The notes: generated by a model from the letters alone, not told the origin. DNA of 64,000 bases from an uncultured Myroides sp. (GCA_913777665.1 CAJYTF010000033.1:1-64000), one strand, 5' to 3'. Shown: positions 18,415 to 26,226, counted from the first letter of the stretch. Made by a program: numbers and translations.

Positions 18415-19731
18415 ATGAATATTGTTAATGGTTTTTCTAAACTTACAAAAGAACAAAAAATAAACTGGCTGGTTGAAACCTACTTTAAGAACGACCAAAC
18501 GGTTGTGCATTTGTTAAAATCGTACTGGAACAGTAACGATGAACTGCAAAAACTGCACGATGAGTTTATAGAAAATACCATTACCAATTTTTACCTGCCA
18601 ATGGGTATTGCGCCCAATTTTGTAATTAACGGCAAAACCTACACGGTGCCAATGGTTATCGAAGAAAGTTCGGTAGTTGCGGCGGCATCAAACGCGGCGA
18701 AATTCTGGAGTAAACGTGGTGGTTTTAAGGCAACCGTTTTATCTACCGAAAAAATTGGCAACGTGCATTTTATGTTTGGCGGATCTAAACAAAATCTGGT
18801 GCAGTTTATAGAAAAATTGCAACCTGTTTTCAGATCTCGTACTGCAAACATTACTCGAAACATGGAAAAGCGTGGCGGAGGAATTCTTTCTATTGTGTTG
18901 AAAGATAAAACTGCAGAGCTTGAAAATTACTACCAACTACACGCGACATTCGATACAAAAGACAGCATGGGTGCTAATTTCATTAATTCTTGTTTAGAAG
19001 AATTTGCGAATGTTTTGCGTGAAGAAGTATCAGATTTTGATTTGTTTACGATCAAAGAAAAAGAATCGTTGCAAATTGTAATGTCGATCTTATCGAACTA
19101 TGTTCCAAATTGTCTTGTTCGTGCTGAGGTTTCTTGTAAGATTTCTGATTTAAAATCAAAAGAAATAGAAAATCCGCAGGAGTTTGCCGAAAAATTTGTG
19201 CAGGCGGTTCGCATTGCCGAAATAGAAACGTATCGTGCCGTAACGCATAACAAAGGAATTATGAATGGGGTAGATGCAGTGGTTTTGGCAACAGGAAACG
19301 ATTTTAGAGCGATTGAAGCCGGTGTACACGCTTTTGCTGCAAAAGATGGAAAATATACCTCGCTTTCGCATGCTGAAATTGTAGGTGACGAATTCCGTTT
19401 TTGGATGGATCTTCCGTTGGCATTGGGGACTGTAGGCGGATTGACGAATCTGCATCCGATGGTAAAATTCGCTATGAAATTATTGGAAAAACCCAAGGTC
19501 GATGATTTAATGCAGATTATAGCAGTTGCCGGATTAGCACAAAATTTCGCAGCCATAAAATCATTAACAACCACAGGTATTCAGAAAGGACACATGAAAA
19601 TGCACTTAATGAATATTTTAAATCAGTTTAATGCTTCGGCTGATGAAAAAGCAGCAGTTTTGCAGCATTTTGCAGAAAAAACGGTTTCACATAGCGCAGT
19701 GGTTGATTTTATTGAGGGTTTACGAAAATAG
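18415..19731 (+). CDS. mvaA: Hydroxymethylglutaryl-CoA reductase, class II
   Basis: Interconverts HMG-CoA and mevalonate, the committed step of the mevalonate pathway; 438 residues, as in class II (Pseudomonas mevalonii type) enzymes. The substrate-loop glutamate lies in VIEESSVVAAASNAAKFW. The DSMGANFIN block supplies the cofactor and substrate pocket, and the catalytic histidine near the C-terminus lies in GIQKGHMKMHL. Class II enzymes are often named degradative, but together with the two GHMP kinases and decarboxylase here the role is clearly biosynthetic. Cofactor preference cannot be read from sequence by eye. Next gene lies 32 bases downstream. Confidence 0.94.
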   Translation: MNIVNGFSKLTKEQKINWLVETYFKNDQTVVHLLKSYWNSNDELQKLHDEFIENTITNFYLPMGIAPNFVINGKTYTVPMVIEESSVVAAASNAAKFWSKRGGFKATVLSTEKIGNVHFMFGGSKQNLVQFIEKLQPVFRSRTANITRNMEKRGGGILSIVLKDKTAELENYYQLHATFDTKDSMGANFINSCLEEFANVLREEVSDFDLFTIKEKESLQIVMSILSNYVPNCLVRAEVSCKISDLKSKEIENPQEFAEKFVQAVRIAEIETYRAVTHNKGIMNGVDAVVLATGNDFRAIEAGVHAFAAKDGKYTSLSHAEIVGDEFRFWMDLPLALGTVGGLTNLHPMVKFAMKLLEKPKVDDLMQIIAVAGLAQNFAAIKSLTTTGIQKGHMKMHLMNILNQFNASADEKAAVLQHFAEKTVSHSAVVDFIEGLRK

Positions 19732-19763
19732 TTTGTAAGAGATATTTTTTCAAAACTTACTTT

Positions 19764-20045
19764 ATGATAAATTTCAACGGACACAATAGAACAGTAAAAG
19801 AACTTCTGCTTGAAGCAGCGAATTTTATTGATAGTAAATATGATGCTCAAAGACAAAGAATTAATTTTACTGAATTTATAGAGAGAAATGAATTAGAGCT
19901 TGCTCTTGATTCTTTATTTGAATTATCTGATGAAGTTGAAGAGTGTTTTGAATATGGATTTTGGATGAATCTTAGACAAGCCGCAGTTATAATGAAGTCG
20001 ATTGAGCAACAGGAAAGAATTGATCAAAAAAAATCAGACTTTTGA
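19764..20045 (+). CDS. Small acidic hypothetical protein within the mevalonate cluster
   Basis: Protein of 93 residues, acidic, without signal peptide or membrane segment, probably all helical. The stretch around residues 44-62 (ERNELELALDSLFELSDEVE) resembles small immunity-type proteins such as the MafI group, but the resemblance is weak and no toxin gene is nearby. It lies between HMG-CoA reductase and a GHMP kinase on the same strand, 32 bases after the first and 32 bases before the second. I cannot name a function. Confidence 0.7.
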   Translation: MINFNGHNRTVKELLLEAANFIDSKYDAQRQRINFTEFIERNELELALDSLFELSDEVEECFEYGFWMNLRQAAVIMKSIEQQERIDQKKSDF

Positions 20046-20077
20046 AATGAAAAACCAAAGTGTCTAAAAAAATAATT

Positions 20078-20980
20078 ATGGAATTTTACAGCAACGGCAA
20101 ACTGTTTATTTTAGGCGAATATTATGTGTTAGAAGGCGCTAAGGTTTTTGCGTTACCTACAAAGTTCGGACAATATTTGAATATCTTTCCTTTAAAAACC
20201 AAAACTTTAAGTTGGAAAAGTTACGATGCCGATGGATCGGTTTGGTACAACGATGAAATTGCTGTAAACGATATTTTATCAAACAATCAGTCAAGCGATC
20301 ATAAAGTTCGAAATACGCTGATTGATATTCTGCATCAGGCACATTTAATGAATTCTTCCATATTAGAAAATAACGGATTTTTGGTTGAAACTAAGTTGAC
20401 ATTTCCACGAAATTGGGGACTGGGAACATCATCTACTTTAATAAACAATGTCGCACAATGGTTTCAAATTGATGCTTTTCAATTACTGCAAAAATCGTTT
20501 GGTGGTAGCGGTTTTGATATTGCTTGTGCACAAAATAATACACCAGTGACGTATCAGGTTGTAAACAATGAGCCTGTTGTTGGACAGGTAACTTTCAATC
20601 CACCGTTTAAAGAGCATATTTATTTTTTGTATCTGAATAAAAAGCGCGATAGTAAAGATGCTATTGCAAATTTTAGAAAAAAACAGAAAAATTTATCCGA
20701 AGAAATAAAGCAGGTTTCACAAATGACAGATGAATTATTAGAAATTCAAGATTTAGAAACCTTTGTATCTTTTTTTAAAAATTACGAACAAAACCTAAGT
20801 GAAATTTTAGAAACACCAACCATTCAAAAAGAACTGTTTCCAGATTTCAACGGATTGATAAAAAGCCTTGGCGGCTGGGGTGGCGATTTTGTTATGGTGG
20901 CATCAGATCACAATCCTACAGAATATTTCAAACAAAAAGGTTACAACATTATTATTCCTTACAGCGATATGATTTTATAA
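20078..20980 (+). CDS. GYDIA-type GHMP kinase (candidate phosphomevalonate kinase)
   Basis: Small-molecule kinase of the GHMP superfamily, 300 residues from the chosen ATG. A GTG at 20060 in frame would add six residues, but the family usually begins with the FYSNGKLFILGEYYVLEGA block. The ATP loop is NWGLGTSSTLINN (about 114-126). The diagnostic G-[YF]-D-I-A motif is GGSGFDIACAQ, and the third GHMP motif is GGWGGDFVMVAS. Bacteroidota of this group have mevalonate kinase and decarboxylase but often no classical phosphomevalonate kinase. The location between HMG-CoA reductase and decarboxylase makes this a good candidate for that step, by inference only. Confidence 0.88.
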   Translation: MEFYSNGKLFILGEYYVLEGAKVFALPTKFGQYLNIFPLKTKTLSWKSYDADGSVWYNDEIAVNDILSNNQSSDHKVRNTLIDILHQAHLMNSSILENNGFLVETKLTFPRNWGLGTSSTLINNVAQWFQIDAFQLLQKSFGGSGFDIACAQNNTPVTYQVVNNEPVVGQVTFNPPFKEHIYFLYLNKKRDSKDAIANFRKKQKNLSEEIKQVSQMTDELLEIQDLETFVSFFKNYEQNLSEILETPTIQKELFPDFNGLIKSLGGWGGDFVMVASDHNPTEYFKQKGYNIIIPYSDMIL

Positions 20981-21009
20981 AAAAAGACATCAATAAATGA
21001 TGTCTTTTT
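20981..21009. terminator. Bidirectional terminator between GHMP kinase and lipoprotein gene
   Basis: Perfect stem AAAAAGACATCA/TGATGTCTTTTT with an ATAAA loop, immediately after the kinase stop and in the gap between two convergent genes. Confidence 0.85.
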
Positions 21010-21046
21010 CAGTTGTTTGTTGTAAAAAAAGGTATTAGATAGGTTG

Positions 21047-21577
21047 TTATTTTTCCGGACGCAATTTGTCGCTAAATGTAATTTTGTAAGGTTTGTCGTC
21101 TGCAACGTTGCCTTTCATCACATAAATAAACTTGTGTTTGCGTGCCTTATCTGTGTTAATGTAAATTGTTTTCTTGGTAGCTTTGTCGTAAATGCTAGTA
21201 ACATCGGTGTTTACAATTCGCATATTTTTTGCTAAACCGGTTCTTTTGTTTGTTAAAACCATTCCTTTGTAAAGGGTGTTATCGTCATTTTTTACAACAA
21301 CTTCTTCACCTGTAAAACCTTGAGTAAAAAATAAAATAGAATATTCTTTATCGGTAGCGTTGTATGATTCTAAAAATTTCTTTTGAGCAGTTTCTGTAAC
21401 CGATCTAAAATCATTTTTAATCTGTTCGGTATAAAAAACTTCTTCTTTGTCTTTTCTGACCAGTTCTTTTCTGTCTTTTTCGTTTTTATCGGCATCTTTT
21501 ACCGTGTTTTTTTTAGATGTTTTACACGATACGATACTTAAAACGGCAACAAGAAAAATTAAACTTTTATATTTCAT
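21047..21577 (-). CDS. Hypothetical lipoprotein, lysine-rich
   Basis: Predicted lipoprotein with the leader MKYKSLIFLVAVLSIVSC ending in the lipidated cysteine at residue 18, followed by a highly charged linker (TSKKNTVKDADKNEKDRK). The chosen ATG at 21577 gives a proper signal peptide; an upstream ATG at 21589 would add four residues. The mature part (about 45-176) is predicted mixed alpha/beta. I recognise no domain. It is convergent with the GHMP kinase and transcribed alone. Confidence 0.75.
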   Translation of the reverse strand: MKYKSLIFLVAVLSIVSCKTSKKNTVKDADKNEKDRKELVRKDKEEVFYTEQIKNDFRSVTETAQKKFLESYNATDKEYSILFFTQGFTGEEVVVKNDDNTLYKGMVLTNKRTGLAKNMRIVNTDVTSIYDKATKKTIYINTDKARKHKFIYVMKGNVADDKPYKITFSDKLRPEK

Positions 21578-21735
21578 AATAAATTTCATCTATAGGGAAT
21601 ATGATTCATTATCTTTGCAAGATACAAATTTATAAGCATAAATCGTTCCAAACAACTAAATTTAAGATTTAGATGCAATTAGAACAATTGATGCAATTAG
21701 AATCCACATTTTGTAGAAAATTATTGTAGAAATTT

Positions 21736-22956
21736 ATGCACAATTTTGATGTTATTGTTGTAGGTGGTGGTGCTTCGGGCTTTTTTACCGCAATTAATCT
21801 GGCAGAACAAAATCCGGATTTGCGAATTGCAATTTTAGAACGCAGCAACGAAGTACTATCTAAAGTCAAAATTTCGGGTGGTGGTCGTTGCAATGTAACG
21901 CACGCCTGTTTTATACCAAATGTTTTAGCAAAATTTTATCCTCGGGGCGAAAAAGAACTCAAAGGTCCTTTTCATGCTTTTTGTACGGGCGATGTGATGG
22001 AATGGTTCAGCGAACGAGGTGTATCGTTAAAAATTGAAGAAGACGGACGCGTTTTTCCGGAATCGGATAATTCTCAAACCATTATCGATTGTTTTTTGAA
22101 CGAAGCAGCAAACTTCAACATCAAAATCATAAAACAAACCATTGTTCAGCAATTATCTAAAGAGAATGATTTTTGGAAGATCGAAACATCAAAAGATACT
22201 TATCAGTCAAAACAGTTGGTTATGGCAACCGGCAGCAACGTTAAAGTTTGGGATTTACTTAAAACGGTAAATCATTCCATTGTAAATCCGGTTCCATCGT
22301 TATTTACCTTCAATATTAAAGATGATCGAATTAAAGATCTAATGGGCGTTTCAACCGAAATGGTTTCGTTAAAAGTGAAAGGATCAACCTTAAAAGCAAA
22401 CGGACCTTTACTAATAACGCATTGGGGAATGAGCGGACCGGCAATTTTAAGGCTTTCGGCTTGGGGAGCACGCGAATTGTTCAATAAAAATTATCAGTTT
22501 CAGATCATAGTTAATTGGACAAACGATTTTGTTTTCGATGAGGTTCTGGAAGAATTAATGCAATTGAAACAAAGTAATCCTAAAAAAACAATTATTAAGC
22601 ATGCCCAATATGGTTTAACAAACCGTTTGTGGCAGCAATTGGTTAAAGCATCAATGATAGCTGAAGACTTAATTTGGGCAGATGTTTCTAAAAAACAGTT
22701 GGTAAATTTGGCAGAACAGTTAACGCAGAGCGAATTTAACGTAAACGGAAAAAGCACGTTTAAAGACGAATTTGTTACAGCCGGCGGAATTGATTTAAAA
22801 GAAGTGAATTTTAAAACAATGGAAAGTAAATTGCAGGATAATTTGTATTTTACCGGCGAAATTTTAAATATAGATGCCATTACCGGCGGCTTTAATTTTC
22901 AAAATGCCTGGACAACAGGTTTTCTGGCAGCTAATGCCATTGCAGCAAAATATTAA
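21736..22956 (+). CDS. FAD-dependent oxidoreductase, BaiN/HI0933 family
   Basis: Flavoprotein of 406 residues with an N-terminal FAD-binding Rossmann motif VVGGGASGFFTAINLAE. The second family block, KISGGGRCNVTHA, follows at about residue 46. HWGMSGPAILRLSAWGAREL in the middle and the C-terminal GEILNIDAITGGFNFQNAWTTG are family hallmarks. The biological substrate of most members is unknown, although some are bile-acid or menaquinol-type reductases. A TATCTTTG element at 21610-21617 lies about 120 bases upstream. Function beyond a flavin oxidoreductase is not supported. Confidence 0.9.
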   Translation: MHNFDVIVVGGGASGFFTAINLAEQNPDLRIAILERSNEVLSKVKISGGGRCNVTHACFIPNVLAKFYPRGEKELKGPFHAFCTGDVMEWFSERGVSLKIEEDGRVFPESDNSQTIIDCFLNEAANFNIKIIKQTIVQQLSKENDFWKIETSKDTYQSKQLVMATGSNVKVWDLLKTVNHSIVNPVPSLFTFNIKDDRIKDLMGVSTEMVSLKVKGSTLKANGPLLITHWGMSGPAILRLSAWGARELFNKNYQFQIIVNWTNDFVFDEVLEELMQLKQSNPKKTIIKHAQYGLTNRLWQQLVKASMIAEDLIWADVSKKQLVNLAEQLTQSEFNVNGKSTFKDEFVTAGGIDLKEVNFKTMESKLQDNLYFTGEILNIDAITGGFNFQNAWTTGFLAANAIAAKY

Positions 22957-22989
22957 TTAGTTTTATTACTTAAGGGTAAATGAACGTTT

Positions 22990-23013
22990 CGTCAGTTCGA
23001 GCTTGTCGAGAAC
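22990..23013 (+). repeat. Palindromic repeat family 2, half element A
   Basis: 24-base copy beginning CGTCAGTTCGAG and ending GTCGAGAAC, identical to copy D at 23548-23571. It is the left half of the full element at 23372-23436 and ends 17 bases before the start codon of the broken GIY-YIG gene. Confidence 0.85.
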
Positions 23014-23030
23014 TTTTATAAAAAGATTAA

Positions 23031-23318
23031 ATGAAAACATCATACGTTTATATTCTTCTTTGTTCAGATAATACTTATTACACAGGTGTTACAGCAGATA
23101 TTTATAAACGTTTTGATGAGCATTAACAAGGTAGGTTTTATGGTTCGTACACTTATAATCGACGTCCGTTGAAGTTAGTTTATTTTTGTAATTTTATGGA
23201 TATTGAACAAGCAATTCGTTTCGAAAAGAAAATAAAGAAATGGTCACAAGCTAAAAAGAAAGCTTTAATTGAAGGAAGATTTGAAGATTTACCGAATTTA
23301 GCAAAGAAAGAAATATAA
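23031..23318 (+). pseudogene. GIY-YIG nuclease, interrupted by an in-frame TAA
   Basis: Reads as a 95-codon small GIY-YIG endonuclease apart from one stop. The start MKTSYVYILLCSDNTYYTGV holds the paired Tyr-Val-Tyr and Tyr-x-Gly elements of the fold. Next come R28 in IYKRFDEH and, after the stop, a typical tail RRPLKLVYFCNF, AIRFEKKIKKWSQAKK and ALIEGRFEDLPNLAKKE. The TAA at 23124-23126 falls after residue 31, where relatives have a Gln or Asn (EHNxG), so a single C-to-T change of CAA would explain it. The frame is otherwise intact, suggesting recent inactivation or a sequencing error. It is flanked by palindromic repeats on both sides. Confidence 0.85.
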
Positions 23319-23371
23319 ATTATATGATTTTACGAAGTTTATATCACATCAAAAATGTAAATCAAGATTTT

Positions 23372-23436
23372 CGTCAGTTCGAGTTTGTCGAGAACTTCTC
23401 GATACGCTTCATTTCATTTCGCTACTCGAAGTGACG
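23372..23436 (+). repeat. Palindromic repeat family 2, full element B
   Basis: 65-bp element whose ends CGTCAGTTCGAG and CTCGAAGTGACG are inverted repeats with one mismatch. Internally TCGAGAACTTCTCGA is a perfect palindrome around one base. It could fold into a stem-loop with an internal hairpin. It begins 53 bases after the GIY-YIG stop. Confidence 0.85.
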
Positions 23437-23457
23437 AGAGCTCTAATAAATAAAGTA

Positions 23458-23530
23458 TTCGAGCTTGTTGAGAACTTGATAAATTGAACTTCTCGATACG
23501 CTCCATTTCATTTCGCTACTCGAAGTGACG
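23458..23530 (+). repeat. Palindromic repeat family 2, variant element C
   Basis: Copy sharing the right-hand half of element B almost exactly (CTTCTCGATACGCTCC through CTCGAAGTGACG). The left half is diverged and carries a short insertion around GAACTTGATAAATTGAACTT, which looks like an internal duplication of GAACTT. Confidence 0.8.
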
Positions 23531-23547
23531 GTACAATAATAACAGTG

Positions 23548-23571
23548 CGTCAGTTCGAGCTTGTCGAGAAC
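23548..23571 (+). repeat. Palindromic repeat family 2, half element D
   Basis: 24-base half copy identical to A (22990-23013), ending 20 bases before the diphosphomevalonate decarboxylase start, so it may lie in that gene's promoter or leader. Nothing else is seen in the 634-base stretch 22957-23591 beyond these repeats and the pseudogene. Confidence 0.85.
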
Positions 23572-23591
23572 TAAAAAATTAAACAAATAAA

Positions 23592-24674
23592 ATGACAATT
23601 TTAGATACATTCAAAACCACCAATTACTCAAAAATAAACAACAAAGGTTCGTTGACCTTTTCGGCACCAAGTAATATTGCTTTGGTGAAATATTGGGGTA
23701 AAAAAGAAAATCAAATTCCGGCAAATCCGTCGTTGAGTTTTACGTTGAACAATTGTAAAACGGTTACAACTTTGCAATACGAACTAAAAACGGATAAAAA
23801 TATTTCTTTCGATTTATTGTTTGAAGGTCAGCCTAAAGAATCATTCCGACCGAAAATTCAGAAATATTTTGAACGTATTCAGGAATTGTGTCCGTACGTT
23901 TTAGATTATCATTTTACAATCGATACCAAAAATACGTTTCCGCACAGCTCTGGCATCGCGTCATCGGCTTCGGGCATGGCGGCATTGTCTGCAAATATCA
24001 TTGCGTTAGAAAAGTTGGTGAATCCTAATGAAACCGAAGATTATTACTTGCAAAAAGCATCGTTATTAGCTCGTTTAGGATCAGGCAGTGCGTGTAGAAG
24101 TATTAAAGGAAACATTGTAGTTTGGGGCGAAACAGAAAGTATTGAGAATAGTTCTGATTTGTTCGGAGTTGAATTTCCGTACGAAGTAAACTCGGTTTTC
24201 GAAAATTATCAGGATACTATTTTATTGGTTGATAAAGGTGAAAAGCAGGTTTCAAGTACCGTTGGGCATGAATTAATGCACAATCATCCGTTTGCAGAAC
24301 GTCGTTTTCAACAGGCACATGAGAATATCGCACAACTGAAAGATATTTTAAAATCGGGCAATTTAACCGAATTTATTGCATTGGTAGAGAGCGAAGCGTT
24401 AACGTTGCATTCCATGATGATGACATCGATGCCGTATTTTATTTTAATGAAGCCAAACACTTTGGAAATCATCAATCAAATCTGGAAATTTAGAGAAACA
24501 ACCAACATTCCGGTTTGTTTTACATTAGATGCCGGAGCAAATGTACACGTGCTTTATCCGAACAATTATAAAGAGGAAGTTCAGAAATTTATTACAAACG
24601 AACTAGCAAAATACTGTCAGAACAATCAGTTTATACACGATGAAATGGGCTTAGGAGCGATAGACTTATCATAA
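23592..24674 (+). CDS. mvaD: Diphosphomevalonate decarboxylase
   Basis: GHMP-superfamily enzyme that uses ATP to decarboxylate mevalonate diphosphate to isopentenyl diphosphate; 360 residues. The substrate block APSNIALVKYWGKKENQIPANPSLSFTLN is diagnostic. The ATP loop is FPHSSGIASSASGMAAL, and the following GSGSACRSIKG contains residues lining the diphosphate site. The C-terminal VCFTLDAGANVHVLYP holds the catalytic aspartate of the family. It follows the repeat cluster directly and is 15 bases upstream of the CWC/DUF5522 gene. It closes the mevalonate route with genes at 18415, 20078 and 26818. Confidence 0.94.
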   Translation: MTILDTFKTTNYSKINNKGSLTFSAPSNIALVKYWGKKENQIPANPSLSFTLNNCKTVTTLQYELKTDKNISFDLLFEGQPKESFRPKIQKYFERIQELCPYVLDYHFTIDTKNTFPHSSGIASSASGMAALSANIIALEKLVNPNETEDYYLQKASLLARLGSGSACRSIKGNIVVWGETESIENSSDLFGVEFPYEVNSVFENYQDTILLVDKGEKQVSSTVGHELMHNHPFAERRFQQAHENIAQLKDILKSGNLTEFIALVESEALTLHSMMMTSMPYFILMKPNTLEIINQIWKFRETTNIPVCFTLDAGANVHVLYPNNYKEEVQKFITNELAKYCQNNQFIHDEMGLGAIDLS

Positions 24675-24689
24675 AAAATCGATTTAAAA

Positions 24690-25034
24690 ATGCAAAAACA
24701 AAACTGTACACACTGCCACAAACCAATGATTTGCAATGCGAATGACATTGCAAATTGCGATTGCCAAAAAGTGGAGCTTTTAGATGAAACCGTGGCGTTT
24801 TTGTACGAAAAAACTCAGCACGATTGTTTGTGTAACGATTGTTTAAAGAAGTTCGATGAATTAATGAAGTTTTCATTGACTAACAAATTCCCAAAACGCC
24901 CTACAGAAATGGTTGAAGGGTTACATTTTTACATGGAAAACGGTTTTTTTGTTTTTACCGAAACCTATCATTTTTTAAAAGGTCGCTGTTGTAAAAATGG
25001 TTGCCGCCATTGCGTTTATGGTATTCATAAATAA
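24690..25034 (+). CDS. Cysteine-rich CWC plus DUF5522 protein
   Basis: Small protein of 114 residues with two cysteine clusters. The N-terminal part (about 5-30) with CTHCHKPMICNA and NCDCQKVEL matches cysteine-rich CWC proteins, probably metal-binding. The C-terminal part (about 80-112), EGLHFYMENGFFVFTETYHF then KGRCCKNGCRHCVYG, matches DUF5522. As far as I know both units also occur as separate small proteins. Zinc or iron-sulfur binding is inferred from the CxxC patterns. It lies between mvaD and a Crp/Fnr gene on the same strand with short gaps, so co-transcription is likely. Confidence 0.8.
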   Translation: MQKQNCTHCHKPMICNANDIANCDCQKVELLDETVAFLYEKTQHDCLCNDCLKKFDELMKFSLTNKFPKRPTEMVEGLHFYMENGFFVFTETYHFLKGRCCKNGCRHCVYGIHK

Positions 25035-25046
25035 TTATCTGCTAAA

Positions 25047-25634
25047 ATGAAACCACAACTTTCTATCGATCTGCTTTTGTCTTTTGGTGCTGTTTTTAAC
25101 GAGTACGAAAAAGGGAAAGTGCTTTTTCATGAAGGCGATGAAGCTGCGTTTTATTATCAGCTGGTTTACGGCAGTGTAAAAATGTATAACACAAACGACG
25201 ATGGAAAGGAATTTACGCAAGGATATTTTTCAAACGGACAAAGTTTTGGTGAACCGCCTTTGTTTATAAACGAAAAGTATCCGGCATCGGCAATGATCTT
25301 TCAAAAATCGGAAATCATTAAATTGTCAAAGGATAAATTCTTAAAAATTCTGGATGAATTTCCTGATATTCAAAAAGAATTTTTAAATCTAATGGCACGA
25401 CGTATCCATACAAAAGCAACTTCGTCTAAAGACATCATCAATCAAAAAGCAGAATTCAGAGTACAGTCGTTTTTAGATTCTTACAAAAAATCAACCGAAA
25501 AGGAACACATTGATTTAACCCGACAAGAAATTGCTAATTTTACAGGTTTACGAGTTGAAACCGTGATTCGCGCGTTGGGAAAAATGAAAAAGAACAATAT
25601 TGTAGAAATTATAAATCAGAAAATTTACTATTAA
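25047..25634 (+). CDS. Crp/Fnr family transcriptional regulator
   Basis: Regulator of 195 residues with an N-terminal cyclic-nucleotide-binding-like beta-barrel (about 10-125) and a C-terminal winged helix (about 145-195). The recognition region is RQEIANFTGLRVETVIRALGKM. The N-terminus lacks the cysteine cluster of Fe-S Fnr proteins, so direct oxygen sensing of that kind is unlikely; the ligand is unknown. It is followed by azurin (convergent) and a truncated globin, both redox or nitrosative-stress genes, and a palindrome that could be its operator lies between those two genes. Confidence 0.88.
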   Translation: MKPQLSIDLLLSFGAVFNEYEKGKVLFHEGDEAAFYYQLVYGSVKMYNTNDDGKEFTQGYFSNGQSFGEPPLFINEKYPASAMIFQKSEIIKLSKDKFLKILDEFPDIQKEFLNLMARRIHTKATSSKDIINQKAEFRVQSFLDSYKKSTEKEHIDLTRQEIANFTGLRVETVIRALGKMKKNNIVEIINQKIYY

Positions 25635-25666
25635 TAAAGGGATCGCCAAAAGCAGATCCCTTTATT
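25633..25666. terminator. Bidirectional terminator between Crp/Fnr and azurin
   Basis: Stem AATAAAGGGATC/GATCCCTTTATT around a ten-base loop, overlapping the regulator stop region and lying between convergent genes. Confidence 0.85.
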
Positions 25667-25689
25667 GTTCAAGTGTTTTTATTCTAAAT

Positions 25690-26202
25690 TTATTCGGCAA
25701 TCAACTTTCCTTTCATAATAGCAGAATGCCCCGGGAAAGAACATAAAAAGTCGTAAGTTCCGGCTTCTGTAACAGTAAACTCAACTGTTGCCGATTCTCC
25801 ACCGCCAATTAAACCGGTATGTGCAATAATATCTTTTCCGGCATCGGCAGGAATATGGTTGTTGTCTTTCGCAGCCGCAGCTTTTTCGGCAAATGCTGTA
25901 AAATCAACACCTTTATTCAGCAAAACAAAATTGTGTCCCATAACTTCTTTCGCCATTTTACCGGTATGTTTCAACGTTAAAACCACCGTTTTTCCTACAG
26001 GAACTTTAATTTCGGTATTGTTAAACTGCATAGCATCGTTACTTTCTAATTCAACAGTAAAAGCATCGCTTGTCGGCGCGGTAGTGGTTTGTTCTGTTTC
26101 GGTAATTGCAGGTTCGGTTGTAGCAGGTGCTTCTTTTTTATTGCAAGATGCAGTCAAAACAACAACAGACAATACTGCTAAGTGTTTTACAAATTTTTTC
26201 AT
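25690..26202 (-). CDS. Azurin-type blue copper lipoprotein
   Basis: Type 1 copper electron carrier of 170 residues, predicted lipid-anchored in the periplasm: leader MKKFVKHLAVLSVVVLTASC with lipidated C20, then a Thr/Glu-rich linker (about 24-45). The cupredoxin fold follows. Copper ligands are H90 in MGHNFVLL, C154 in DFLCSFPGH, H159 and M163 in AIMKG. The C-to-H and H-to-M spacings (5 and 4) equal those of classical azurin. Partners may be cytochromes or oxidases elsewhere. The divergent neighbour is a truncated globin. Confidence 0.93.
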   Translation of the reverse strand: MKKFVKHLAVLSVVVLTASCNKKEAPATTEPAITETEQTTTAPTSDAFTVELESNDAMQFNNTEIKVPVGKTVVLTLKHTGKMAKEVMGHNFVLLNKGVDFTAFAEKAAAAKDNNHIPADAGKDIIAHTGLIGGGESATVEFTVTEAGTYDFLCSFPGHSAIMKGKLIAE

Positions 26203-26226
26203 GTTTTGTGTTTTAAAATTCTTATG

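Noticed and set aside
19098..19574. Long minus-strand open frames inside the HMG-CoA reductase gene
   Set aside because: They lie wholly within a well-supported conserved gene on the other strand, have no recognisable motif and no promoter, and overlap each other.
22500..22880. 126-codon minus-strand frame within the FAD oxidoreductase
   Set aside because: It is antisense to conserved flavoprotein sequence with no family similarity, so it is a by-product of codon bias.
22957..23591. CRISPR array
   Set aside because: The repeated units are palindromic, unevenly spaced, partly half copies and separated by a pseudogene; no equal spacers and no cas genes are seen.
25047..25634. Oxygen-sensing Fnr with an iron-sulfur cluster
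   Set aside because: The N-terminal cysteine cluster needed for that is absent; the general Crp/Fnr family call is as far as the sequence goes.
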